From NCBI GenBank assembly GCA_016930935.1, contig JAFGFT010000026.1, positions 21,997 to 85,996 of the forward strand: a stretch of DNA of 64,000 bases, in the 5' to 3' direction. Numbering within the stretch: position 1 is the first letter of the stretch; each line of letters begins with the position of its first letter. The stretch is from Dehalococcoidia bacterium (lineage in GTDB: Bacteria > Chloroflexota > Dehalococcoidia > GIF9 > AB-539-J10). Under the pieces are notes generated by a model. It saw only the letters and a program-made list of their open reading frames with translations, was not told where the DNA came from and ran no database searches. Below, one piece after another: positions 8,228-16,070 of this stretch. Made by a program: the position numbers and the translations under genes.

Positions 8228-8560
8228 ATGAAAACACATGAAGAAGTGAAACGCCGACTACTCGCAGATCCGGAAGTGCGCGCTGAGTACGACAGTCTGG
8301 AAACAGAGTTCACCCTACGGAGCGCGATTGTTCAACTCCGCAACGCATCAGGCCTATCGCAACGTGTTGTCGCCGAGCAATTGGGGACACACCAGTCCGC
8401 ACTGTCGAGAATCGAGTCTGGCCGGGCCAACGTCAGCATCACTAACCTCGCACGAATGGCGGACGCGCTCAATTCTGATTTTGCAGTCTGCTTCGTTCCG
8501 CGCTCCGGCCCACACGAGGGTAAGCGAATCGAAGCCCGTGTACGTGTTCCGTCGAAATAG
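8228..8560 (+). CDS. higA: XRE-family antitoxin (HigA-like)
   Basis: A 110-aa protein with an N-terminal helical stretch and a Cro/CI helix-turn-helix: LRNASGLSQRVVAEQLGTHQSALSRIESGRANVSITNLARMADALNSDF. This is the usual antitoxin partner of Gp49-like toxins: it neutralises the toxin by direct binding and represses the operon. It follows higB in the same orientation. A hairpin identical in stem to the aminotransferase terminator lies 26 nt after its stop. The C-terminal tail beyond the HTH is basic and short. Confidence 0.88.
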   Translation: MKTHEEVKRRLLADPEVRAEYDSLETEFTLRSAIVQLRNASGLSQRVVAEQLGTHQSALSRIESGRANVSITNLARMADALNSDFAVCFVPRSGPHEGKRIEARVRVPSK

Positions 8561-8586
8561 GCAGTCAGTTACCGTCGACAAAGCAG

Positions 8587-8611
8587 CGGGCCGCCGGGAT
8601 TCGGCGGCCCG
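8587..8611 (+). terminator. Terminator hairpin after the toxin-antitoxin pair
   Basis: The 10-bp stem CGGGCCGCCG/CGGCGGCCCG and loop GGATT are identical to the hairpin at 7761-7785, but only ATTTGCGTT follows, so termination may be weaker. It starts a roughly 90-nt segment that is repeated, diverged, at 8972. Confidence 0.75.
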
Positions 8612-8971
8612 ATTTGCGTTCCTGTCAACGCATTACCACCATCTTGTACGCCGACAAGACTACGGGCGAGGCATGGAACCTACTACCCCCTACAATCGTG
8701 GACTGACACGGACGAAATCAGGCCACGACCGACCTGCGGAGTTCCGATTGCAGCGACACATGGTGTTCTGACATAGGAGCCGTTCGGGAACGGCCCGTCG
8801 GTTATCAGGAATCCAGGTTAAAGATGTTCGGCAGAGCAGTTCAATTGCCCCGTGGTGTGAATGCCAGCCGTGCCCTTCATCAACGAACGGGCTCTTCACG
8901 AAGAGCCCCTACATTCTGAACAACAAACCCCGCCTCAGCAAGGCAGCAACTTCATAGCATGACACATAAAA
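8612..8971. other. Intergenic region with a strong small hairpin, no recognisable gene
   Basis: A 360-nt gap. The palindromic GGGCTCTTC/GAAGAGCCC at 8889-8908 is its most conspicuous structure. A minus-strand frame of about 70 codons (8690-8899) runs across it, but it is rich in Arg, Cys and Trp with no family resemblance, and I do not call it a gene. Confidence 0.5.
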
Positions 8972-8994
8972 GGGCCGCCGGAATCCGGCGGCCC
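8972..8994 (-). terminator. Terminator of the por operon
   Basis: GGGCCGCCGG/CCGGCGGCCC form a 10-bp stem with a 3-nt loop. Read on the minus strand the hairpin is followed by TTTTATGTG, and it lies 89 nt past the porB stop, so it ends the minus-strand por operon. Confidence 0.8.
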
Positions 8995-9082
8995 GATTTC
9001 TATCAACGAGCATGCACACCACAACCTTGTGTGCCGACCCGAACAGGGGAGAGGCATGCCTCTTACCCACAAATGGGGACCG

Positions 9083-10003
9083 CTACACAGACACCCCGCA
9101 CTCAGCCAGCGTCTTGTAGCGCTTCCACTCGTCATCGAGATACTGCTCGATGGCTGCGAGGGCTTTCTCATCCCGCTCCGGCTTGAACAGGTGCGCGAAG
9201 CGTCCCTGCCCCTTCAGGTATTCCTCTATGGGCTTGCGGGCAACCTTGCCCTCCAATATCTGCTTGGAACGAAGGTTGAACTCCACCTTTCCGTTCTCAG
9301 CCTCCATCAAAGGCCACGCACCCGTCTCAACTGCCAGACGGCCCACGTCTATGGTCCGCTCCATCGGGAAGCGCCAGCCCGGCGCACAGGGAATGTGGAA
9401 CTCCAGGTATTTCGGCCCCTTGATGCTGGCTGCCTTCTGCACCTTGCGGTACAGGTCTTCAATGTAAGAAGGCGACGCGCTGGCAACATACGGCATTCGG
9501 TGCGCCATCATGATGCCCATCATGTCCTTGCGCTGCTCCACCTTGCCCGTCCAAGTGGTGGTTGTCCACGCGCCGAACGGTGTGGCGCCCGAGCGCTGGA
9601 TTCCCGTATTGGAGTAGATCTCGTTGTTGTAGCAGATGAAGATGAAATTGGTACCGCGCTCAACGGCGCCGGACAGAGACTGCAGCCCGATATCGTACGT
9701 GCCGCCATCGCCAGCCCACACCAGCACGTTCACGTCATCCTCACCCATCCGATTCAATGCCGCGGCCACGCCGGACGCGGCTGAGCCACCCGCCGCGAAC
9801 GCCATGCTCAGCAAAGGAACCTGAAACGGACTATTCGGGTAGCTCGTGGCGATAGAGGCCGTGCATGAAGCCGGACTGACCACGATGGTCTTCGGTCCCA
9901 GCGCCTTCAACGTCATGCGCAACGAAAGCAAATCCACGCAACCCGGGCACGAGCCGGCACCGGGAAGCATCAACTCTTCTCTTGGCAGATCCTTGATAGC
10001 CAT
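9083..10003 (-). CDS. porB: 2-oxoacid (pyruvate):ferredoxin oxidoreductase, beta subunit
   Basis: A 306-aa thiamine-pyrophosphate-binding subunit. CPGC near the N terminus supplies part of an iron-sulphur site; AGDGGTYDIGLQSLSGAVERG...YNNEIYSNTG is the GDG...N TPP/Mg2+-binding motif. Later parts (SGATPFGAWTTT, A....SYIEDL, KGPKYLEFHIPCAPGW) follow archaeal-type PorB. With alpha, gamma and delta subunits it decarboxylates a 2-oxoacid with CoA and passes electrons to ferredoxin. It is the last of four genes in the order porG-porD-porA-porB and abuts porA directly. Pyruvate is the likeliest substrate, although related enzymes use 2-oxoisovalerate or 2-oxoglutarate. Confidence 0.92.
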   Translation of the reverse strand: MAIKDLPREELMLPGAGSCPGCVDLLSLRMTLKALGPKTIVVSPASCTASIATSYPNSPFQVPLLSMAFAAGGSAASGVAAALNRMGEDDVNVLVWAGDGGTYDIGLQSLSGAVERGTNFIFICYNNEIYSNTGIQRSGATPFGAWTTTTWTGKVEQRKDMMGIMMAHRMPYVASASPSYIEDLYRKVQKAASIKGPKYLEFHIPCAPGWRFPMERTIDVGRLAVETGAWPLMEAENGKVEFNLRSKQILEGKVARKPIEEYLKGQGRFAHLFKPERDEKALAAIEQYLDDEWKRYKTLAECGVSV

Positions 10004-11176
10004 CTACTTGTCCTCCGTGTTCTTGAGGTCCCACCACCCCGCCATGTCAGGACTCGCCTCACCATTGATGACCTGTAGCGCCATGCCCTCAACATCCTCA
10101 AACGTCACATCGCGCCCACCAACGCCGGCGAGGTAGCCGTACACTTTACAGCCTTCAACGCCCATGACTGCCGACCGCGTTTCGTGGTACACCATGCCGC
10201 CGGAGCCAACCGAGATATTCCGGTCCAGCACGATGAGTGAGCGGCCTTTTCCGATGCGCCGGAGGTCCTCAACAGGGAACGGTCTGACGACCCTGACGCG
10301 CGCCAGGCCAACCTTGTAGCCCATGGCACGCAGGTTGTCCACCGACACCTTCGCTTCAGAACCGATGGCCGCCATGGCGAGGATGACGTATTCCGCATCA
10401 TCCAGGCGGTATTCCTCTGTGAGGCCGCCATGATAGCGGCCAAACTTCTGTTCATACTCACGCGCTATCTCCGGAATGAGCCGCTTCGCAGCCTCCATTC
10501 CACGGTACATGCTGTGACGCATCTCCATTGCGTATTCATCCGATATCACGTTGCCGAAGGTTATCGGGTTCTTCCAGTCCAGCCGCCAGTACGGCTTGAA
10601 CGGCGGAACGAATCCATCCACGTCTTCCTGCGTCAGAATCTCCGCAGTCATCATGGTGTGGGAGATGGTGAAAGCACTGTAGTTGATCATGACGGGCAAT
10701 TGCACGTCGCTGTGCTCCGCCAGTTTGAACGACTGGATAACCGTGTCGAAAATCTCCTGAGCGGTGGAGCAGTATATCTGTATCCAGCCCGTATCCCGCT
10801 GAGACATGGAATCAGTCTCATCAACCCATATGCTCCAGCCGGGACCGAGCGCCCTGTTCACGTTAATCATGACCACGGGTAGCCGGGAAAGACCTGCCCA
10901 GTGCAGCATTTCATGCATGTAGGCGAGGCCCTGCGACGACGTAGCGGTAAACGTCCGCACACCCATGGAAGCGGCAGCCACTGTGGCCGCCATCACTGAA
11001 TGCTCGCTCTCAACGCGCAGGTACTCCGCAGACAACTCACCCGCCTCTACCATCCTAGCCAGTTCTTCCACGATGACCGTCTGTGGTGTGATGGGGTAGG
11101 CCGCGATGACCTCAGGTCTGCAGAGTTGCACGGCCTTCGCCGCTATCTTGTTGCCGACGTCGAACATCGTCGTCAT
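10004..11176 (-). CDS. porA: 2-oxoacid (pyruvate):ferredoxin oxidoreductase, alpha subunit
   Basis: A 390-aa protein starting at ATG 11176 behind GGGAGGAC; an upstream in-frame extension to 11230 overlaps porD and lacks a ribosome-binding site. Features are the pyrimidine-binding domain AYPITPQTVIVEELARM, ESEHSVMAATVAAASMGVRTFTATSSQGLAYMHEMLHWAGLSRLPVVM (with the glutamate that activates TPP), and a C-terminal domain with GLARVRVVRPFPVEDLRR. Together with PorB it makes the catalytic core. It lies 2 nt after porD, in a tightly packed operon, so subunits are probably co-translated. Confidence 0.92.
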   Translation of the reverse strand: MTTMFDVGNKIAAKAVQLCRPEVIAAYPITPQTVIVEELARMVEAGELSAEYLRVESEHSVMAATVAAASMGVRTFTATSSQGLAYMHEMLHWAGLSRLPVVMINVNRALGPGWSIWVDETDSMSQRDTGWIQIYCSTAQEIFDTVIQSFKLAEHSDVQLPVMINYSAFTISHTMMTAEILTQEDVDGFVPPFKPYWRLDWKNPITFGNVISDEYAMEMRHSMYRGMEAAKRLIPEIAREYEQKFGRYHGGLTEEYRLDDAEYVILAMAAIGSEAKVSVDNLRAMGYKVGLARVRVVRPFPVEDLRRIGKGRSLIVLDRNISVGSGGMVYHETRSAVMGVEGCKVYGYLAGVGGRDVTFEDVEGMALQVINGEASPDMAGWWDLKNTEDK

Positions 11177-11178
11177 CG

Positions 11179-11442
11179 CTAGTCCTCCCTCTCCATTGTG
11201 ATTGCTTTCTTCGGGCATTCGAACGCGCACACGCCGCAGCCCTTGCAGTAGTCATAGTCGATGCTCACCGAATCATCTTCGGCTCGCTTCACTGCGTTCT
11301 CCGGACAGTATGCCCAGCACCGCAGGCACTTGATGCAGTTTGACTGGTCGATGACCGGTTTGAAGTCACGCCATCCACCAGTCTTCCCCGCCGCACCTGA
11401 GCAGGGATACGAGATTGTCGTATCGGCTTCATAGCGCTCCAT
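11179..11442 (-). CDS. porD: 2-oxoacid:ferredoxin oxidoreductase, delta (ferredoxin-like) subunit
   Basis: An 87-aa ferredoxin-type protein with two [4Fe-4S] motifs: CIKCLRCWAYCPENAV and CKGCGVCAFECPKKAI (each CX2CX2CX3CP). The N terminus SYPCSGAAGKTGGWRDFKPVID is the usual lead-in of PorD subunits. It relays electrons from the TPP and core cluster to free ferredoxin. It overlaps the end of porG by a single base and sits directly before porA. Confidence 0.95.
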   Translation of the reverse strand: MERYEADTTISYPCSGAAGKTGGWRDFKPVIDQSNCIKCLRCWAYCPENAVKRAEDDSVSIDYDYCKGCGVCAFECPKKAITMERED

Positions 11443-12002
11443 CAGCGGTTCACCTCCGTCTTGTCATACGCCTCTCTGGCAGCTTCAGCGTTGGCCTCAC
11501 CTGCCTTGCCCTTCCACTGCTGTTTGATAACTTCCTGGATGGACTCGAGAGACACCTCATCCGTCATCCGGGCAACAACACCAAGCATAGGTGTGTTCAA
11601 GGCCGGAATGCCGCTCACCAGCAGGTTGCGCGCGATGGAGATGCCCGCCGCATCCACAACCGCCACCCTGAACCTGTCCGAAAACTCGAACTCCTCCGGC
11701 TTCTTCCGACTGTTGATGATGATGGTTCCGCCTTCCTTGACCCCCGCTGTCACATCCGTCAGCTCCAGGGTCTGTCTGTCCATCACCACCACGATGTCAG
11801 GGTGATACACCCTGCTCCTCAACCGTACCTCTTCATCAGCGATACGCACGAATGACGCAACCGGAGCCCCACGCCTCTCTCCGCCAAAATGTGGGAACGA
11901 TTGCACTCCCTTCTTTCCATCACGGAGTGCAGCACCCGCGAGTAGATTCGCAGCCGTAACGGCACCCTGTCCACCACGACCGTGGAAACGCACTTCGAGC
12001 AT
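11442..12002 (-). CDS. porG: 2-oxoacid:ferredoxin oxidoreductase, gamma subunit
   Basis: A 186-aa subunit beginning MLEVRFHGRGGQGAVTAANLLAGAALRDGK, the conserved RxHGRGGQG opening of the gamma domain, followed by QSFPHFGGERRGAPVASFVRI and D..VVMD. The domain binds CoA in the assembled enzyme. It is the first gene of the porGDAB run, preceded by GGAGG. A short gap (92 nt) separates it from the upstream cupin gene on the same strand, which may share the transcript. Confidence 0.93.
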   Translation of the reverse strand: MLEVRFHGRGGQGAVTAANLLAGAALRDGKKGVQSFPHFGGERRGAPVASFVRIADEEVRLRSRVYHPDIVVVMDRQTLELTDVTAGVKEGGTIIINSRKKPEEFEFSDRFRVAVVDAAGISIARNLLVSGIPALNTPMLGVVARMTDEVSLESIQEVIKQQWKGKAGEANAEAAREAYDKTEVNR

Positions 12003-12093
12003 GCCTGGTCTTCCTCCTTGCTATTTCAGCCTGCCGCAGACGGCTCAATGACCACCCCACCAACGCCCACACTGCCGACTTCGTGCAGGGGTA

Positions 12094-12480
12094 TTATGCT
12101 TTCTTCATGTCGAGGAGGATGCCATAGAAATAGCTCCCCTCTCTCTCCGCCTTCAACGCCTTGAACCTGTGCTTCACTCCCGCAGGGACGTAGATAACCA
12201 CCGGTGATTCCACGGTGAATACCTCATCGTCAAGTGTAATCTCAAGCACCATGTCTCCGCGATTCGGGGAGGGAGCCATGTAGACCTCAGCACAATCATG
12301 TGCATGCGCATCAGTCAGATACTTGCCGATTATCTTGCTCACATCCACTGCAGCGACGCCGAATTCGAAGCCCTCCCCCATGTCCGGACTCACCCAGAAG
12401 GGTACCGGAGCAAAGTGCGAAGGCAGGCTCACCATCTGCGGAACATCAGTGAAAATCAGTTCTTCGTGTTTCCTTGCCAT
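12094..12480 (-). CDS. Small cupin-domain protein
   Basis: A 128-aa protein starting at ATG 12480, where GGAGGG has an 8-nt spacing; the ATG at 12486 is too close to that site. DAHAHDCAEVYMAP and DMVLEITLDDEVFTVESPVVIYVPAGVKHRFKA are the two cupin motifs, giving His, His, Glu and His as likely metal ligands. The function is not recognisable. Its position between the beta-hydroxyacyl-CoA dehydrogenase and porG, all on one strand, suggests a role linked to 2-oxoacid or acyl-CoA metabolism, but that is context only. Confidence 0.7.
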   Translation of the reverse strand: MARKHEELIFTDVPQMVSLPSHFAPVPFWVSPDMGEGFEFGVAAVDVSKIIGKYLTDAHAHDCAEVYMAPSPNRGDMVLEITLDDEVFTVESPVVIYVPAGVKHRFKALKAEREGSYFYGILLDMKKA

Positions 12481-12574
12481 TCTCATTGCCCTCCATCTAC
12501 ACCACTGCGAGCCGGAACCCGGTTCGTTTCAGGATGCGAGGTCCGACCCTTCAATCTCAGACATGCCATACCTG

Positions 12575-13426
12575 CTAGGAATAGTCGTAGAAGCCTCTGC
12601 CTGCCTTGCGTCCAAGCTGCCCTGCCGTCACCATCTTTTCAAGAAGGATGGGAGCCGCAAACTTCGGGTCTTTGAAAGACGCGTACATCCCATTTGAGAT
12701 ATTCAGCAACACGTCGAGTCCGATGAGGTCCGCCAACGTCAACGGGCCCATTGGATAGTTGAAGGACAGCACACAGCACGAGTCTATGTCTTCCTTCGAT
12801 GCGAAGCCGCTCTCGAGCAGCCGGATGGCATCGATAAGGTACGGAATCAGCAGACGCGTGCTCAAGAAACCCGGCGCATCCTTCGCCACCCAGGTCTCCT
12901 TTCCAAGGGACACGGAGAACTGCCGCGCAGCCTCCAACGTCTGGAACGACGTCATGATGGTGCATACCAGTTCAACGCCCTTCATACGGGGCACGGGGTT
13001 GAAGAAATGGATGCCAACCACGCTCTCGGGACGCTTCGTCGCCATTGCGATGTCCAGCATGGACAGGGAAGAACTGTTACTGCCGAGGACAACACCCTCA
13101 CCGCAGTACTCGTCAAGCTGCGCAAAGACCTTCTTCTTAGCCTCCAGGTCTTCGTAGATGGCCTCAACTACGAGGTCTACCTTTCCCATGTCCCGAAGGT
13201 CCGCACTGGGCCGGATATGCGACAGGATGCCATCTCTTTCAGCGGCCTCAATCTTGCCCTTGTCCACCAGCTTTCCAAGGTCACCTGACATGTGCTCGAT
13301 AGACGTGGTGACAAACTCGCGGGTCGTGTCATTCAGAATAACGTCGTAGCCTGCCGCCGCCGACACTTGTGCGATACCTCGGCCCATTGCGCCGGCGCCA
13401 ACAATGCCAATTGTGCCCTTCTCCAT
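12575..13426 (-). CDS. hbd: 3-hydroxybutyryl-CoA dehydrogenase
   Basis: A 283-aa NAD(P)-dependent 3-hydroxyacyl-CoA dehydrogenase. The N terminus GTIGIVGAGAMGRGIAQVSAAAGYDVILND is the Rossmann GXGXXG motif; SNSSSLSMLDIA, GIHFFNPVPRMKGVELV (with the catalytic His) and NYPMGPLTLADLIGLDVLLNI complete the family pattern. It interconverts acetoacetyl-CoA and 3-hydroxybutyryl-CoA in short-chain fatty-acid, butyrate or related CoA pathways. An AGGAGG precedes the ATG. No thiolase or crotonase is adjacent, so the pathway cannot be placed. Length matches stand-alone Hbd. Confidence 0.93.
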   Translation of the reverse strand: MEKGTIGIVGAGAMGRGIAQVSAAAGYDVILNDTTREFVTTSIEHMSGDLGKLVDKGKIEAAERDGILSHIRPSADLRDMGKVDLVVEAIYEDLEAKKKVFAQLDEYCGEGVVLGSNSSSLSMLDIAMATKRPESVVGIHFFNPVPRMKGVELVCTIMTSFQTLEAARQFSVSLGKETWVAKDAPGFLSTRLLIPYLIDAIRLLESGFASKEDIDSCCVLSFNYPMGPLTLADLIGLDVLLNISNGMYASFKDPKFAAPILLEKMVTAGQLGRKAGRGFYDYS

Positions 13427-13609
13427 GTCTGCCTCCTATCTACGCACGGGTGACACTCACTTCATGTCTCCTGGTTGAAACCGGCCCGCAGCGTTGGGCG
13501 ATTCTACCATTCCACACGCGTCATTGCCATTTGGAAGGCAGATGCCGCATCGCCGACTCAGTTGTGTCAAGTGAACCCGTCTTTCGGCATCACATACGGG
13601 CTGGGAACG

Positions 13610-13638
13610 TTGACGCCGTTGCTGCTCAACGGTACCAT
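13610..13638 (+). promoter_or_regulatory. lysA promoter, probably producing a leaderless mRNA
   Basis: TTGACG (13610-13615), a 17-nt spacer and TACCAT (13633-13638). The lysA ATG at 13645 lies 6 nt after the -10 box, where transcription would begin, and there is no Shine-Dalgarno sequence. Confidence 0.75.
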
Positions 13639-13644
13639 CTATCC

Positions 13645-14976
13645 ATGATATCAAGCACACGACAAGCACCTCGGCTCATGCTGTTTCCAAAGGATTCCGG
13701 GATAAACGCAGCCGGCCATCTCACCATAGGTGGGTGCGACGCATTCGACCTCGCACGGGAGTATGGTACTCCGCTCTACGTCTATGATGAACAGTCACTG
13801 CGCTCTCAATGCAAGGAATTCAAACAACGATTTGGAGGCCGCTATCCCGATACGTCCGTGTGCTATGCGTCCAAGGCATTTCTCAACAAGGCCATGGCGC
13901 GGATTATCAAGGAAGAGGGCCTCGGTCTTGACGTAGTATCGATAGGCGAATTCGCAATCGCGCACTCCGTAGGTTTTCCTTCAGAAAAGGTCTATTTCCA
14001 CGGCAACAACAAGGGCCCTGAGGAACTTGCACAAGCGCTCGACTGGGGCATCGGCCGCGTGGTGGTGGACAGCATGTACGAGCTGACATTGCTCAACACG
14101 CTGGCAGCGGAACGCGGCATCCAGCAGGACATCCTGCTGCGGCTCACACCAAATGTAGACCCACACACACACGAATTCACCACCACCGGCGTGCTGGACA
14201 GCAAGTTCGGCATTCCACTGAGCACCGGACAGGCGGAAGAGGCGGTTGTCGAGGCTCTGAGACTACCCGCCCTCAACCTGCTGGGGCTTCATTTTCATCT
14301 TGGCTCACCCATTCCCGAGACAGCGCCATACGAGGCCGCGTTGCAGGTGGTACTGGAATTCGCGAAGAAGATGAAGCAGAAGTACGATTTCGACATGGTT
14401 GAGCTGAGCGTCGGCGGTGGCTTCCCCACACCGTACACCACGGAAGACCAATTCGCTCCAGTCGCAGTGTACGCGGATGCAATCATCTCGAAGATGACCA
14501 ACATCCTGATGAAATTGAGCCTTCTTCCCCCAAGGCTCACGATTGAACCAGGCCGCGCCATCGCCAACCCTGCCGGGGTCGCCCTCTACACTGTGGGCGC
14601 CCTCAAGGAGGTCCCGGGCGTCAGGAAGTTCGTATGTGTTGACGGCGGCATGTCAGACAACATCAGGACACCGCTCTACGGGGCGAAATACGAGGCCCTC
14701 ATAGCCAACAGGGCAAAGGACCCGGACGTCCACACCGTGACCATAGCCGGAAAGCTATGCGAATCCGGTGATATACTTATAAGAGACATTCAGTTGCCGC
14801 GTGTTGCATCGGGTGATGTCATAGCAATTCCTGCATGTGGCGCGTACTGTATCCCCATGGCAAGCAACTACAATGCCATTCCGCGTCCGGCCATTGTTTT
14901 CGTCAATCACGGCAATGCGCGAGTCGTGCGGCGCCGGGAGACATACGAAGACCTGTACGGACATGACGCAGTCTGA
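13645..14976 (+). CDS. lysA: Diaminopimelate decarboxylase
   Basis: A 443-aa fold-type III PLP enzyme. CYASKAFLNKAM holds the PLP lysine; GLGLDVVSIGEFAIA, HGNNKGPEEL, HFHLGSPI, SVGGGFPTPY (phosphate-binding glycines), EPGRAIANPAG, and CESGDIL near the C terminus are all diagnostic. It converts meso-diaminopimelate to L-lysine, the last step of lysine synthesis. The start MISSTRQAPRL at 13645 fits the promoter at 13610-13638; earlier in-frame codons run antisense into hbd. holB starts 2 nt after its stop, so lysA, holB and the PSP1 gene form an operon. Confidence 0.95.
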   Translation: MISSTRQAPRLMLFPKDSGINAAGHLTIGGCDAFDLAREYGTPLYVYDEQSLRSQCKEFKQRFGGRYPDTSVCYASKAFLNKAMARIIKEEGLGLDVVSIGEFAIAHSVGFPSEKVYFHGNNKGPEELAQALDWGIGRVVVDSMYELTLLNTLAAERGIQQDILLRLTPNVDPHTHEFTTTGVLDSKFGIPLSTGQAEEAVVEALRLPALNLLGLHFHLGSPIPETAPYEAALQVVLEFAKKMKQKYDFDMVELSVGGGFPTPYTTEDQFAPVAVYADAIISKMTNILMKLSLLPPRLTIEPGRAIANPAGVALYTVGALKEVPGVRKFVCVDGGMSDNIRTPLYGAKYEALIANRAKDPDVHTVTIAGKLCESGDILIRDIQLPRVASGDVIAIPACGAYCIPMASNYNAIPRPAIVFVNHGNARVVRRRETYEDLYGHDAV

Positions 14977-14978
14977 AA

Positions 14979-16070
14979 ATGTGGCGAACGCTCGGACAGC
15001 AGAGCAGCATTGAACAGTTCTCACGCGGTATCGCTGAGGACAACATTCATCATGCCTACCTCTTCGTAGGCCCCGCGCACACGGGCAAGAAGACGCTGGC
15101 CGTCGACCTCGCCTGTGCACTCAATTGCGACGGTGATGAGAAGCCCTGTGGAACGTGCAACACGTGTCACCGCATCCTCGAAGAGAAGCACGCGGATGTC
15201 ATCATCACAACCCCCGCCACACCCATCGACGACGAGTCGAACGGCCAGTCCGAAGACGGTCAACCGGGACGCTCCATCCGCCTGGGGCATATCCATAACC
15301 TTCAGCACACTTCCAGCCTGCCGCCATTCGAGGGCAGAAGGAAGATACTCATCATCGACAACGCGGACCGCATGACCGATGAGGCCGCCAACTGTCTGCT
15401 GAAGACACTGGAAGAACCCCCCCCCTACATCACCTGGATACTCATCGCCGAGGATGAGGACAGGATTCTCGAGACTGTCACCTCCCGCTGTCAGCGCATC
15501 GACGTTCGGCCCCTGCCCTCGGGTGAGCTTGAGAGCCATCTCTGCGAAGCGCTGGGTGCGCCACCCGAGCAGGCGCACCTGCTCGCCTGCGTCTCCCAGG
15601 GACGCACCGGATGGGCAGTCTCCGCGCTGACCGATGAGTCCGTGCTGGCAGGCCGCTCGTCACGTATTGAGAGCATCATCCAGCTCATCCACATGGGCTA
15701 CGCAGCAAGGTTCGACCTCTCACGAGAACTTGATGCCCAGTTCAAGAGAGACCGAGCCGGCGCTCTGGAGACTCTCGACGGGTGGAGTACATGGTGGAGA
15801 GACCTGCTGGTCACGAAGGGCGGTTGCGCCGAGAGTATTGTCAACGTAGACTATGTCAACGACCTCAACGAGCAGGCAGCGCGTCTTACGCTCGAACAGA
15901 TACGCGACTCCATCAAGAAGCTCGATGAGGCAAGAGAGAATCTCGACCTCAACGTGATACCGCGTCTCGTGTTTGACTCACTCGTCTACTCGATTCCGCA
16001 TATCGTGAGGCCGACTGGTGAATCCGGCACACCGGCAGGCGTGCTCCAGGATAAGAACGTGACTCAATGA
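14979..16070 (+). CDS. holB: DNA polymerase III delta-prime subunit
   Basis: A 363-aa clamp-loader protein. HHAYLFVGPAHTGKKTLAVDLACALNC is a P-loop; CGTCNTCHRILEEKHADV holds a four-cysteine zinc module (CX8CX2CX2C-like with the upstream Cys); KILIIDNADRMTDEAANCLLKTLEEPP is the Walker B and sensor region; SRCQRIDVRPL gives the SRC arginine-finger motif. It is part of the DnaX clamp loader that places the sliding clamp on DNA. A sizeable insert (residues ~75-95) separates zinc module and Walker B. It overlaps the PSP1 gene by ATGA, an arrangement seen widely because PSP1 proteins often follow holB. Confidence 0.92.
   Translation: MWRTLGQQSSIEQFSRGIAEDNIHHAYLFVGPAHTGKKTLAVDLACALNCDGDEKPCGTCNTCHRILEEKHADVIITTPATPIDDESNGQSEDGQPGRSIRLGHIHNLQHTSSLPPFEGRRKILIIDNADRMTDEAANCLLKTLEEPPPYITWILIAEDEDRILETVTSRCQRIDVRPLPSGELESHLCEALGAPPEQAHLLACVSQGRTGWAVSALTDESVLAGRSSRIESIIQLIHMGYAARFDLSRELDAQFKRDRAGALETLDGWSTWWRDLLVTKGGCAESIVNVDYVNDLNEQAARLTLEQIRDSIKKLDEARENLDLNVIPRLVFDSLVYSIPHIVRPTGESGTPAGVLQDKNVTQ

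Larger units (their letters stand above)
8587..9063. repeat. Diverged direct repeat (8587-8680 and 8972-9063)
   Basis: Both copies begin with the GGGCCGCCGG/CCGGCGGCCC hairpin and continue with similar text: GGCGGCCCGATTT, TCAACG, CACCA...CTTGT, GCCGAC, GGGCGAGGCATG versus GGGAGAGGCATG. The two lie 385 nt apart. The interval also holds a CCGTT/AACGG hairpin near 8780-8793. Confidence 0.55.

Noticed and set aside
8690..8899. Small minus-strand frame in the gap after higBA
   Set aside because: Composition rich in Arg, Cys and Trp, no motif; the region is better described by its hairpins.
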